Below the pieces are notes generated by a model. The model was not told the origin of the DNA. It did no database searches and worked only from the letters and a program-made list of their open reading frames with translations. A stretch of 64,000 nucleotides of DNA from an uncultured Steroidobacter sp. (GTDB taxonomy: Bacteria; Pseudomonadota; Gammaproteobacteria; Steroidobacterales; Steroidobacteraceae): contig CALLKK010000002.1 in NCBI GenBank assembly GCA_938008435.1, positions 12,928 to 76,927 on the forward strand, written 5' to 3'. Below, one piece after another: positions 9,091 to 17,457 of the stretch (positions within the stretch are counted from its first letter, which is position 1; each line of letters begins with the position of its first letter). The position numbers were made by a program, and so were the translations under genes.

Positions 9091-10396
9091 CGACGATCCT
9101 GGGCTGCTCCGGCTGCTCACGATCCGTCTGCGGGCCGAGAACTACGATGTCGAGGCTGTCGAAAGCGCAGCCGCCGCGCTCGCGGCCCTCTCCCGCGTGC
9201 GCCCCGACCTCGTGATCACGGACCTGCGCATGGACCAGATGGACGGCATCGGGCTGCTCAAGGAAATTCAAAGCCGCGCGCCGGGCCTGCGCGTCATCAT
9301 CCTGACCGCGCACGGCACCATTCCCGATGCGGTGCAGGCCACGCAAAGCGGCGCGTTCGCCTTCCTCACCAAGCCGGTCGACAAGCAAGAGCTGCTCGAC
9401 CACGTGCAGAAGGCCCTCAAGATTTCAGGCTTCGCCGACACGACCGAAGACTGGCGTAGCGAGATCGTCACGCGCAGCACGATCATGGAAGAGCGGCTCG
9501 CGCAAGCTCACATGGTGGCCGGCACCGACGCCCGCGTGATGATCACGGGCGAAAGCGGCACAGGCAAAGAGCTGCTCGCCCGGGCAATCCACAAGGCGAG
9601 CCCGCGCCGCAACCGTCCGTTCGTGGCGATCAATTGCAGCGCCATGGCGGAGAACCTGCTCGAAAGCGAGCTGTTCGGTCACGTCAAAGGCGCGTTCACC
9701 GGCGCGATTCGCGAGCACCGCGGCCTCTTCCAGGCGGCCGACGGCGGCACCCTTCTGCTCGACGAAATCGGCGACATGCCGATGCGCCTGCAGGTCAAGC
9801 TGCTGCGCGTGCTGCAGGAGAATCAAGTGCGCCCCGTCGGCAGCACCGAAGCGATCCCGGTCAATGTGCGCATCATCTCGGCGACCCACCGCGACTTGAA
9901 GCAGCTCATCATGGGCGGCCTCTTCCGCGAGGATCTCTATTACCGCCTGAACGTCGTGCACATCGAGATGCCCTCGCTCGCCAAGCGCCGCGAGGACATC
10001 CCGCTCCTGATCTCGCACTTCTTGGAGAAGATCGCGCAGGAGACGGGTCGGCCGCGCCACATCTATGCGCCGGAAGCCGTGGAGCTCTTGGTCAGTGCCG
10101 AGTGGCCGGGCAATGTCCGCCAGCTCGAGAACGTCGTGCGCCAGAACGTAGCGCTTGCGACCAGCCCCATCATCAGCGCGGAGCTCGTACAAGCCGCCCT
10201 CGGAGGCGGTCCGAGCCGCCTGCCCTCGTTCGACGAGGCGCGCGACGAATTCACCCGCAACTACCTGTCCCAGATCCTGCAGATCACCGGCGGCAACGTC
10301 AGCCAGGCCGCGCGTCTGGCCAAGCGCAACCGAACCGACTTCTACAAGCTGCTCGCCCGGCACCAGCTCTCGCCGGACGACTTCAAGCAGCGCTAA
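9008..10396 (+). CDS. glrR: Sigma-54-dependent response regulator GlrR (QseF-like)
   Basis: NtrC-family regulator: receiver domain (acidic VVDDD near residue 28, phospho-acceptor D72 in ITDLRMDQMDG, HGTIPDAVQATQSGAFAFLT close to E. coli GlrR), AAA+ domain (Walker A GESGTGKE, sigma-54 contact loop GAFTGA, LLLDEIGDMP) and a C-terminal Fis-type helix-turn-helix (NVSQAARLAKRNRTDFYKLL). The proposed start is TTG 9008, because GAGAGG lies 7 bases upstream; this gives 462 residues. GTG 9059 would fit the E. coli N-terminus better but lacks a ribosome-binding site. The upstream ATG at 8954 would add an Arg/Ser-rich tail. The gene overlaps the lipoprotein gene and is probably translationally coupled to it. 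Confidence 0.92.
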   Translation: MNAVPRPLAIVTPPPSQVKRKARLLVVDDDPGLLRLLTIRLRAENYDVEAVESAAAALAALSRVRPDLVITDLRMDQMDGIGLLKEIQSRAPGLRVIILTAHGTIPDAVQATQSGAFAFLTKPVDKQELLDHVQKALKISGFADTTEDWRSEIVTRSTIMEERLAQAHMVAGTDARVMITGESGTGKELLARAIHKASPRRNRPFVAINCSAMAENLLESELFGHVKGAFTGAIREHRGLFQAADGGTLLLDEIGDMPMRLQVKLLRVLQENQVRPVGSTEAIPVNVRIISATHRDLKQLIMGGLFREDLYYRLNVVHIEMPSLAKRREDIPLLISHFLEKIAQETGRPRHIYAPEAVELLVSAEWPGNVRQLENVVRQNVALATSPIISAELVQAALGGGPSRLPSFDEARDEFTRNYLSQILQITGGNVSQAARLAKRNRTDFYKLLARHQLSPDDFKQR

Positions 10397-10411
10397 CGGC
10401 TCAGACCGTGG

Positions 10412-10440
10412 GCGAATGCGGCCGAGTCGGCTGCATTCGC
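10412..10440 (+). terminator. Strong hairpin 16 bp after glrR
   Basis: GCGAATGCGGCCG and CGGCTGCATTCGC form a 13-bp stem (one G-T pair) around a 3-base AGT loop, just after the glrR stop codon. No U-tract follows, so it may be an RNA-stabilising 3' end, a pause site or a factor-assisted terminator rather than a classical intrinsic one. Confidence 0.55.
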
Positions 10441-10460
10441 GCCGATGACGTCTGTGACCA

Positions 10461-10480
10461 GGTTCTTGCAAACAAGAACC
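10461..10480 (+). repeat. Perfect 8-bp inverted repeat in glrR-legB spacer
   Basis: GGTTCTTG, loop CAAA, CAAGAACC. It is the second of three hairpins in this 256-bp spacer. No U-run follows (the next bases are CCCCAG). It could be part of a regulatory leader or processing signal. Confidence 0.5.
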
Positions 10481-10554
10481 CCCCAGTTACAGGGCTAAAG
10501 GGTCCCTTGGTCGCTGTCTCCCAAGGATTGGGTCACCCCCTCACGCCCCGGATC

Positions 10555-10574
10555 GATGTGCGGCATCGCACATC
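10555..10574 (+). repeat. Perfect 8-bp inverted repeat upstream of legB
   Basis: GATGTGCG, loop GCAT, CGCACATC, ending 78 bp before the legB ATG. A TAGAAT hexamer at 10595-10600 could be a -10 element for the leg operon, which would place this palindrome over the -35 region, like an operator. No good -35 hexamer is visible at normal spacing, so the promoter is tentative. Confidence 0.45.
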
Positions 10575-10652
10575 CTTGGTCACCCCGGTCGGGCTAGAAT
10601 CGTTGTTCGCCTGCTACAGCGCTCCTCCCCTAACTGATGCAACGACAGGGTC

Positions 10653-11663
10653 ATGAACCTAACTAACGCCAAGATCTTGGTCACGGGCGCCGACGGTTTC
10701 ATCGGCTCGCACTTGACGGAAGCCCTCGTTCGGCGAGGCTGCGACGTGCGCGCCTTCGTGTACTACAACTCCTTCAATTCTTGGGGATGGCTCGACCGCT
10801 CCCCGCCGGAGATTCTGGAGAAGCTCGAGATCTTCGCCGGCGATATCCGCGACCCGCATGGCGTGAAGCAGGCCATGAAGGGGTGCGACGTCGTGCTGCA
10901 TCTTGCGGCCTTGATCGCGATCCCCTACTCGTATCATTCGCCGGACACCTACGTCGATACGAACGTCAAGGGAACGCTCAACATCGTCCAAGCTGCGCGC
11001 GAGCTCGGGGTCAAGAAAGTCGTTCACACGTCCACCAGCGAGGTGTACGGCACCGCCCAGTTCGTGCCCATCACCGAAGACCACCCGCTGCAAGGCCAGT
11101 CGCCGTATTCGGCCTCGAAGATCGGCGCGGATCAGATCGCGATGTCGTTCTATCGTTCGTTCGGCACGCCGGTGGCGATCATTCGCCCCTTCAATACCTA
11201 CGGTCCGCGGCAGTCGGCCCGCGCGGTCATTCCGACGATCATCACACAGCTTGCTTCGGGCGCGCGCACGCTCAAGCTCGGCGCGCTGCATCCGACGCGC
11301 GACTTCAACTATGTCGCCGATACCGTCGCGGGCTTCATCGCGGTTGCCGAAGCGGACGCTGCGGTGGGTGAAGTCATCAACATCGGCAGCAATTACGAGA
11401 TTTCCATCGGCGATACGGCGAAGCTCATCGCCGAACTGATGGGCAAGGACGTCGAGATCGTGGCGGACGAGCAGCGCATTCGGCCGGAGAAAAGCGAGGT
11501 CGAGCGGCTGTGGGCCGGCACGGAAAAGGCATCGCGCCTGCTCGACTTCAAGCCAGCCTATGCGGGCATCGACGGCCTGCGCCGCGGGCTGCGCGAGACG
11601 ATCGATTGGTTCGTCAACCCGGAAAATCTGCGCGCCTACAAACCGCACACCTACAACATCTGA
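10653..11663 (+). CDS. legB: NDP-GlcNAc 4,6-dehydratase, LegB-like (NAD-dependent epimerase/dehydratase)
   Basis: 336-residue extended SDR. The NAD motif TGADGFIGSHL is at the N-terminus, HTSTSEVYGT holds the active-site Ser/Thr, YSASKIGADQ the catalytic Tyr and Lys, and RPFNTYGPRQSARAVIPTI is typical of the LegB/GDP-mannose-dehydratase branch. LegB makes the 4-keto-6-deoxy sugar nucleotide that starts legionaminic acid synthesis; in Campylobacter the substrate is GDP-GlcNAc. The ptmE-like gene in this operon supports a GDP-linked substrate here, but that is inference. It is first in a run of plus-strand genes with near-zero spacing, and legC starts 3 bp after its stop codon. Confidence 0.85.
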   Translation: MNLTNAKILVTGADGFIGSHLTEALVRRGCDVRAFVYYNSFNSWGWLDRSPPEILEKLEIFAGDIRDPHGVKQAMKGCDVVLHLAALIAIPYSYHSPDTYVDTNVKGTLNIVQAARELGVKKVVHTSTSEVYGTAQFVPITEDHPLQGQSPYSASKIGADQIAMSFYRSFGTPVAIIRPFNTYGPRQSARAVIPTIITQLASGARTLKLGALHPTRDFNYVADTVAGFIAVAEADAAVGEVINIGSNYEISIGDTAKLIAELMGKDVEIVADEQRIRPEKSEVERLWAGTEKASRLLDFKPAYAGIDGLRRGLRETIDWFVNPENLRAYKPHTYNI

Positions 11664-11666
11664 CGC

Positions 11667-12827
11667 ATGCAATTCATCCCTCTCTCGGTCCCCCACTTGG
11701 CCGGCAACGAGTGGACGTACGTCAAGGAATGCCTGGATGGCGGCTGGGTGTCGTCGGCCGGTCCGTTCGTCACGCGTTTCGAACGCGAGCTGGCCGCCTA
11801 TGTGGGTGCCGCTCATGCGGTGGCCTGCGTCAACGGCACGGCGGCATTGCACGTGGCGCTGCGCTTGGCGGGCGTCGAGGCGAACGATGAGGTGCTCGTT
11901 CCCACGCTGACGTTCATCGCATCCGTCAATGCGATCTGTTACCAGGGCGCACGCCCTGTCTTCATGGATTGCGACGAGTACTACAACCTCGACGTCGACA
12001 AGGTCGCACGGTTCCTGCACGAGCACACCGATTTCAGCGGCGGCTACACCGTCAACCGCACAACCGGTCGACGCATCAAGGCTATCGTGCCCGTACACGT
12101 CTTCGGTAACGCCGCCCGGCTCGAGCCGCTTGTGCGGCTCTGCCGCGAGCGCAACATTCGCATCATCGAAGACGCCACCGAGAGCTTGGGCACGCGCTAC
12201 AACGCCGATTACCTTGGCGGTGCGCACACGGGTACGGTGGGCGATTTCGGCTGCTTCTCGTTCAACGGCAACAAGATCATCACGACGGGCGGCGGCGGCA
12301 TGCTCGTGACGAACGACGCCGAGGCTGCCGAGCGAGCACGCTATCTCACGACACAAGCAAAGGACGACGAAGTCCGCTACGTACACGGCGACATCGGCTA
12401 CAACTATCGCCTGACCAACGTTCAAGCCGCCCTCGGCGTCGCGCAGCTCGAAACCCTGCCCGCCTTCTTGCGAACCAAACGCAAGAATTGGGAGGCATAC
12501 CGCGCAGCCGTCGCGGAGATCGAGGGCCTACGCATCGCGCCGGGACCCAACTACGCCGACAACAACTACTGGATGTACGCGCTGCAGATCGATGCCGCTC
12601 GCTACGGCAAGGACCGCGAGCAACTCATGGAGCATCTGCGCCAAGCCGGCATCCAGAGCCGTCCGGTGTGGCATCTGAATCATTTGCAGAAGCCGTTTGT
12701 CGGCGAACAGCACTTCGAGATCGAAAAGGCATTCGAGCTCGCGGAGATCACCTTGAACATCCCGTGCAGCACGAATCTCACCGACGCCGAAGTCGCGCGC
12801 GTCGTCGATGCGCTGAGGCAACGATGA
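11667..12827 (+). CDS. legC: PLP-dependent aminotransferase LegC
   Basis: DegT/DnrJ/EryC1-family aminotransferase, 386 residues, that would aminate C4 of the LegB product. The PLP-binding lysine is in SFNGNKIITTGGGGM, and the PLP-phosphate and ring contacts lie in NGTAALHVAL, IIEDATESLG and YNYRLTNVQAALG. The N-terminus IPLSVPHLAGNEWTYVKECLDGGWVS is typical of the LegC-type subgroup. Its stop codon overlaps the start of the acetyltransferase gene (ATGA), a sign of tight translational coupling. Confidence 0.88.
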   Translation: MQFIPLSVPHLAGNEWTYVKECLDGGWVSSAGPFVTRFERELAAYVGAAHAVACVNGTAALHVALRLAGVEANDEVLVPTLTFIASVNAICYQGARPVFMDCDEYYNLDVDKVARFLHEHTDFSGGYTVNRTTGRRIKAIVPVHVFGNAARLEPLVRLCRERNIRIIEDATESLGTRYNADYLGGAHTGTVGDFGCFSFNGNKIITTGGGGMLVTNDAEAAERARYLTTQAKDDEVRYVHGDIGYNYRLTNVQAALGVAQLETLPAFLRTKRKNWEAYRAAVAEIEGLRIAPGPNYADNNYWMYALQIDAARYGKDREQLMEHLRQAGIQSRPVWHLNHLQKPFVGEQHFEIEKAFELAEITLNIPCSTNLTDAEVARVVDALRQR

Positions 12828-13447
12828 GCGACGTGGTCATCATTGGCGCCGGCGGCCACGCACGCGTGCTGCACAAGCTGTTGCAGCGGCGCGGCGAAAC
12901 AATCGCCGGCTATGTCGCGCCGGAACCCGCCGCGGCATTTGAGCTGCCGTATCTCGGCACCGATGCCGATCTCCCTAGGCTCGCCGCCTCGCGGCCACTG
13001 AGTGCGGCCCTGGGGATTGGGAAGGTCACTGCGACGACGCACCGACTCGCCGTACTGGATCGGCTCGAAGCGTGCGGTATCACGTGCCCGGTCTTGATTG
13101 CGCCGACCGCGACCGTGCACGACGACGTTGCCTGCGGTAACGGCACCGTCGTTCTAGACGGCGCCATCGTGGTGACCGGCTCTACGTTAGGGCGCGGGTG
13201 TATCGTGAACACCGGCGCCATCATCGACCACGACTGCCAAGTCGGCGATGACGTTCACGTAGCGGTCGGCGCCGTGGTGTGCGGGGGCGTGCGTATCGGC
13301 CAGCACTGCATGATCGGCGCCGGCGCCACGATCATTCAGTCCATTTCCATCTGCGACGGCTGCACGATCGGCGCCGGTGCAACCGTGACGCGTGACATCA
13401 CGGAGCCGGGTATTTGGGTCGGCACACCGATCAGGAGAGTTCAATGA
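12824..13447 (+). CDS. NeuD/LegH-like sugar O/N-acetyltransferase
   Basis: 207-residue acyltransferase with a Rossmann-like N-terminal domain (VVIIGAGGHARVLHKLL) and a left-handed beta-helix built of hexapeptide repeats (GCIVNTGAIIDHDCQVGDDVHV, VRIGQHCMIGAGATI). The His in IIDHDCQVG fits the catalytic base of the PglD/NeuD family. In this position it is the best candidate for LegH, which N-acetylates the 4-amino sugar nucleotide. A NeuD-like O-acetyltransferase role on the finished sugar is the alternative. The ATG overlaps the legC stop codon, and its own stop codon overlaps the legI start (ATGA). Confidence 0.8.
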   Translation: MSDVVIIGAGGHARVLHKLLQRRGETIAGYVAPEPAAAFELPYLGTDADLPRLAASRPLSAALGIGKVTATTHRLAVLDRLEACGITCPVLIAPTATVHDDVACGNGTVVLDGAIVVTGSTLGRGCIVNTGAIIDHDCQVGDDVHVAVGAVVCGGVRIGQHCMIGAGATIIQSISICDGCTIGAGATVTRDITEPGIWVGTPIRRVQ

Positions 13448-14463
13448 ACGGCCGACGGCCAACCTTCATCATCGCCGAGGCGGGCGTCAACCATAACGGT
13501 TCGCTCGACATCGCTCTCGAGCTCGTGGCAGCGGCGAAAGCATGCGGCGCCGATGCAGTGAAGTTTCAGACGTTCAGCGCGGATCGACTCGTCACGCGCA
13601 GTGCGTCGAAAGCGGCGTATCAGAAGACCACGGTGCCGAACGGCGATTCTCAGTACGAGATGTTGAAGCAGCTCGAGCTCGGTCCGGACGCCTTCGAGCA
13701 GATTCGCGCCTGCTGCGAGAAGCACGACATCGAATTCATGTCGAGCCCGTTCGACGAGGAAGCGGCCGACATGCTCGATTCCCTCGGCATGCGCGTGTTC
13801 AAGATCCCCTCCGGAGAGATCACGAACCTGCCTTTGCTGAGGCATATTGCCGCCAAGCAGCGTGAGATCATTCTGTCGACCGGTATGTGCTGGATCGGCG
13901 AGGTCGAAACGGCAGTTCGGACATTGCGCGACGCCGGGGCACGCCAAGTCACGCTGCTTCACTGTGTGACCGAGTATCCGGCACCTTTCGATCAGATCAA
14001 TCTGGCGGCGATGCACACGCTCGCGACGGCGTTCGGCCTCCCCGTCGGCTACTCGGACCACACGGCAGGCATCGAAATTCCGATCGCGGCGGTTGCACTG
14101 GGCGCAACCGTGATCGAAAAGCACTTCACGCTCGATACCAACATGAGCGGGCCCGATCACCGCGCATCGCTCGATCCCACCGACTTCAAGCGCATGGTCG
14201 ACGCGATTCGCAATGTCGAAAAAGCAATCGGCGACGGGCACAAACGCCCTGCCGCCTGCGAGCTCGCGAACATCGAAATCGTGCGCAAGAGCGTCGTTGC
14301 CGCACGCGATATTCCAGCCGGCAAGACGATCGCGCGCGACGACGTCCTGATCAAGCGCCCCGGTACTGGAATTCCACCCGCTGAGCTCGACAGCGTCGTA
14401 GGCCGCGTTGCACGCCAGAACATTGCCGTGGACAGCGTCATTCGTTGGCAGGATCTAGGGTGA
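13444..14463 (+). CDS. legI: N-acetylneuraminate/legionaminate synthase (NeuB/LegI family)
   Basis: 339-residue PEP-condensing synthase that joins phosphoenolpyruvate to a 6-carbon acylamino sugar to form a nine-carbon nonulosonic acid. The TIM-barrel NeuB domain carries FIIAEAGVNHNGS, AVKFQTF, KIPSGEITNLPLL, LHCVTEYPAP and VIEKHFTLD. The C-terminal antifreeze-like SAF domain runs from about residue 275 (RKSVVAARDIPAGKTIARDDV). The sequence alone cannot separate sialic, legionaminic and pseudaminic acid synthases; the surrounding LegB, LegC and PtmE homologues favour legionaminic acid. Confidence 0.88.
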   Translation: MNGRRPTFIIAEAGVNHNGSLDIALELVAAAKACGADAVKFQTFSADRLVTRSASKAAYQKTTVPNGDSQYEMLKQLELGPDAFEQIRACCEKHDIEFMSSPFDEEAADMLDSLGMRVFKIPSGEITNLPLLRHIAAKQREIILSTGMCWIGEVETAVRTLRDAGARQVTLLHCVTEYPAPFDQINLAAMHTLATAFGLPVGYSDHTAGIEIPIAAVALGATVIEKHFTLDTNMSGPDHRASLDPTDFKRMVDAIRNVEKAIGDGHKRPAACELANIEIVRKSVVAARDIPAGKTIARDDVLIKRPGTGIPPAELDSVVGRVARQNIAVDSVIRWQDLG

Positions 14464-15656
14464 AACGTCACTGCATCGGAGTCGTCACGACCTCGCGGGC
14501 CGACTACGGCCTGCTCTACTGGTTATTGCGCGCCATTCACGAGGATGAAGAGCTCGCGCTACGCCTGTACGTGACGGGCAGCCATCTCTCCGAGCACTTC
14601 GGCCTGACGGTGCGTGAGATCGAGAAGGACGGCTTGCCGATTCACCGGCGCGTTCCCATTCTCACATCCAATGACTCCCCTACGGCAGTGACGACGGCCA
14701 TCGCACGTGCAGCCGAAGAGTTCGGCAAGGCGTTCGCCGAAGATGATCTCGACATCGTCGTCCTGCTGGGCGATCGCTTCGAAATCTTGCCGATCGCTCA
14801 AGCCGCCGTCGTGCATGGAGTCCCAGTAGCGCACATCCACGGCGGCGAGACGAGCGAGGGTGCGCTCGACGAATACTTCCGCCATGCCGTCACGAAGCTT
14901 TCGCTGCTGCACTTTCCGGCGACCGACGCCTATCGTCGCCGAATTCTGCAGATGGGCGAAGCACCTGAACGCGTCCACAATTTCGGCGCCCCCGGCCTCG
15001 ACCATCTGCACCGCACCGCCTTGCTGACGCGCGAACAACTACAGCAAGAGCTCGGCTTGGACCTCGGCCGCCCGACTGCGCTGGTCACGTACCACCCCGT
15101 GACGACGGAGCCGTACTCGGCGGCGGATCAAGTCACGCAACTCTTGCGTGCAATCGAATCCGAAGCAACGTTGCAGGCGGTATTCACTCGTGCCAATGCC
15201 GATAACGAGGGTCGTATCATCAACGCATTGCTCGAACAGTTCTGTAGCAAACGACCCGAGCGCTACCGGCTGTTCGACAATCTCGGCACGTTGCGCTACT
15301 TGAGCTGCCTCAAGCATCTCGATCTTGTGATCGGTAATTCATCGAGTGGTCTGATCGAAGCGCCGTCGTTTCGACGCCCAGTGGTAAACGTCGGCAACCG
15401 TCAACGCGGCCGGATCATGGCCGCCAATGTCATCCAGACCGACTACAGCGAAGCCAGTATTCGTCAAGGAATTGCTACCGCGCTGTCGGCGTCGTTCCGC
15501 GACAGCCTTGCCGACATGCGCAACCCATACGATCGATTCGGCGATGGAAGGGTCAGCGAGCGCATTGCCGCATGCATCAAGACGTTTGTCCGCAATCCGG
15601 GGTCGCTGAAAAAACCATTCATCGACATGCCGCAGGGCTCCAATTATGATCAATGA
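14460..15656 (+). CDS. legG: Hydrolysing NDP-sugar 2-epimerase (NeuC/LegG)
   Basis: 398-residue GT-B-fold enzyme that inverts C2 and releases the nucleotide from an NDP-diacetamido sugar, giving the substrate for LegI. Motifs include GVVTTSRADYGLLYWLL near the N-terminus, VLLGDRFEILPIAQAA, IHGGETSEGALDEYFRHA and the C-terminal IGNSSSGLIEAPSFRRPVVNVG. The start is the GTG at 14460, whose GTGA overlaps the legI stop codon; an upstream ATG at 14445 would add five residues. It overlaps the following gene by 11 bp. Confidence 0.88.
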   Translation: MKRHCIGVVTTSRADYGLLYWLLRAIHEDEELALRLYVTGSHLSEHFGLTVREIEKDGLPIHRRVPILTSNDSPTAVTTAIARAAEEFGKAFAEDDLDIVVLLGDRFEILPIAQAAVVHGVPVAHIHGGETSEGALDEYFRHAVTKLSLLHFPATDAYRRRILQMGEAPERVHNFGAPGLDHLHRTALLTREQLQQELGLDLGRPTALVTYHPVTTEPYSAADQVTQLLRAIESEATLQAVFTRANADNEGRIINALLEQFCSKRPERYRLFDNLGTLRYLSCLKHLDLVIGNSSSGLIEAPSFRRPVVNVGNRQRGRIMAANVIQTDYSEASIRQGIATALSASFRDSLADMRNPYDRFGDGRVSERIAACIKTFVRNPGSLKKPFIDMPQGSNYDQ

Positions 15657-16725
15657 TCTCGTCATCAGCCGCGGCGCACGCCTGCGCGATGCGTTGCGCC
15701 AGCTCGAAACCGCGGCCAGCAAGACGTTGTTCGTCGTGGAAGATGGCCTCAAGTTGTTCGGAACACTCACCGATGGCGACGTACGCCGGTGGATTCTTTC
15801 CGGCGGCGACATCGAAGGCATCGTCGATCACGCCTGCAATCGGCAACCCTACTTCGTCGCGCCTGGCTTCATCGTGGAAGACGTTCGACGGGAGATGCTC
15901 CAACGCAACATCACTTGCGTTCCCGTCGTCGCCGAAGACGGGCAGATCGTGGATATCCTGCTCTGGGAGCGTATCTTCAGCGGCGAACCTGTAGCCACGC
16001 CCGCACGACAAATAGATGTTCCAGTCGTGATCATGGCAGGAGGCAAAGGCACGCGCCTTGCGCCTTTTACTACCGTGCTGCCCAAGCCACTCATCCCGCT
16101 CGGCGACAAGACGGTGATCGAGCTCATCATCGATTCCTTCCGCCACTTTGGCGTCAACGACTTCTATCTGTCGGTAAACTACAAGTCGCGGATCATCAAA
16201 TCGTACTTCGAAGAGCTCGATCCCCCCTACAACGTGAGCTACATCTATGAGGACAAGCCGCTCGGCACGGCGGGCAGCCTGCATGCCCTCGCGGATAAGA
16301 TGAAGAGCGACTTCATCGTCACGAACTGCGACGTCATCATTCGCGTCGATTGCTACGACCTGCTCGCACATCATCGCAAAGAGAACAACGACATCACGCT
16401 CGTCGCCTCGCTGAAGAACTACAGCATTCCCTATGGCGTGTGCGAGATCGAAAATGGCGGTCATCTCAAAGCCATCAAGGAGAAACCGGAGTACAACTTC
16501 CTGGTGAATACCGGCTTGTATGTGCTCAAGCCCGATGTGCTCGGCGAGATTCCGAAGGACGAGTTCTTCCACATCACCGATCTCATAGAGAAGATTCGGG
16601 CGCAGGGACGACGCGTTGGCGTCTTTCCGATCAGCGACAAGGCATGGATCGACACGGGCGAGTGGGCTCAGTATCGCAGTGCCGTGGCGCAACTCACTGC
16701 TGACCGTCGCCAAACACCCCGCTGA
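15646..16725 (+). CDS. ptmE: CBS-domain sugar nucleotidyltransferase, PtmE-like
   Basis: 359 residues: a CBS-domain pair at about 1-115 (KTLFVVEDGLKLFGTLTDGDVRRWI, ITCVPVVAEDGQIV) fused to an NTP-transferase domain (VVIMAGGKGTRLAPFTTVLPK, KPLGTAGSLHAL, NCDVIIRVD). This architecture is that of Campylobacter PtmE, which makes GDP-glucosamine (GDP-GlcN/GlcNAc) for the legionaminic acid route. Substrate assignment is by architecture and neighbours only. The CBS pair may sense nucleotides. It overlaps legG by 11 bp. Confidence 0.82.
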   Translation: MINDLVISRGARLRDALRQLETAASKTLFVVEDGLKLFGTLTDGDVRRWILSGGDIEGIVDHACNRQPYFVAPGFIVEDVRREMLQRNITCVPVVAEDGQIVDILLWERIFSGEPVATPARQIDVPVVIMAGGKGTRLAPFTTVLPKPLIPLGDKTVIELIIDSFRHFGVNDFYLSVNYKSRIIKSYFEELDPPYNVSYIYEDKPLGTAGSLHALADKMKSDFIVTNCDVIIRVDCYDLLAHHRKENNDITLVASLKNYSIPYGVCEIENGGHLKAIKEKPEYNFLVNTGLYVLKPDVLGEIPKDEFFHITDLIEKIRAQGRRVGVFPISDKAWIDTGEWAQYRSAVAQLTADRRQTPR

Positions 16726-16752
16726 ACGTCGCCTTAGGACGGAGGTTCATCC

Positions 16753-17457
16753 TTGACTCAACCATCGGAAATCGTTGCGGTAATACCTGCACGCGGCGGC
16801 AGCAAGTCGATTCCGCGCAAGAACATCGTGCCGCTCGGGGGGCGGCCGCTACTGGCATGGTCTATCGACGTTGCCAAGCAAGTTCCGGCGATCAACCGGA
16901 TTCTGGTCTCGACCGACGACGAGGAAATCGCCGGCTGTGCGCGCACGTTCGGTGCCGAGGTGTCCATGCGTCCCCCAGCTCTTGCCACCGACGATGCCCT
17001 GGTCATCGATACGTTGCGAGACCTCATCGCACGGCTGAACAATGAGGGACGGCCGCCGCGCGTCATCGTATTGCTCGAACCCACATGCCCCTTACGAAGC
17101 GCCGAGGACGTGGAGTCCTGTCTGAAGCTGATCGAGGACGACACCATTGATTCGGTGGCGACCTTCAAGGCGGCCGAGCTCAATCCGATGCGCGCTTGGC
17201 GCATCGAACAAGGTCGCCCGACGCCGTTCATCAAGGACGCCTATCCGTGGCTGCCTCGACAGCAGCTGCCCCAGGCTTACCAGCTCAACGGTGCCGTCTA
17301 TGCATTTCGCGCCGATCGGCTTCGTCCCGAGCATCCTTCGATTCTGTTCGGCAATACGGCGGCAGTCGTCATGCCGGCGGAGCGTTCCGTAGACATCGAT
17401 AATTGGATCGACCTGACGCTCGCGGAAGCCGTGCTCGCGAGGAGAGCCGCATCATGA
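16753..17457 (+). CDS. legF: CMP-nonulosonate synthetase (NeuA/LegF)
   Basis: 234-residue cytidylyltransferase that activates the nonulosonic acid as its CMP form for transfer. The nucleotide loop IPARGGSKSIPRKNI is intact, with LLEPTCPLRSAEDVESCL and QLNGAVYAF typical of CMP-sialate synthetases. The start codon is TTG 16753, with a strong GGAGG 7 bases upstream. The 27-bp gap before it is one of the few non-overlapping junctions in the operon. The 3' end overlaps the next start codon (ATGA). Confidence 0.88.
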   Translation: MTQPSEIVAVIPARGGSKSIPRKNIVPLGGRPLLAWSIDVAKQVPAINRILVSTDDEEIAGCARTFGAEVSMRPPALATDDALVIDTLRDLIARLNNEGRPPRVIVLLEPTCPLRSAEDVESCLKLIEDDTIDSVATFKAAELNPMRAWRIEQGRPTPFIKDAYPWLPRQQLPQAYQLNGAVYAFRADRLRPEHPSILFGNTAAVVMPAERSVDIDNWIDLTLAEAVLARRAAS

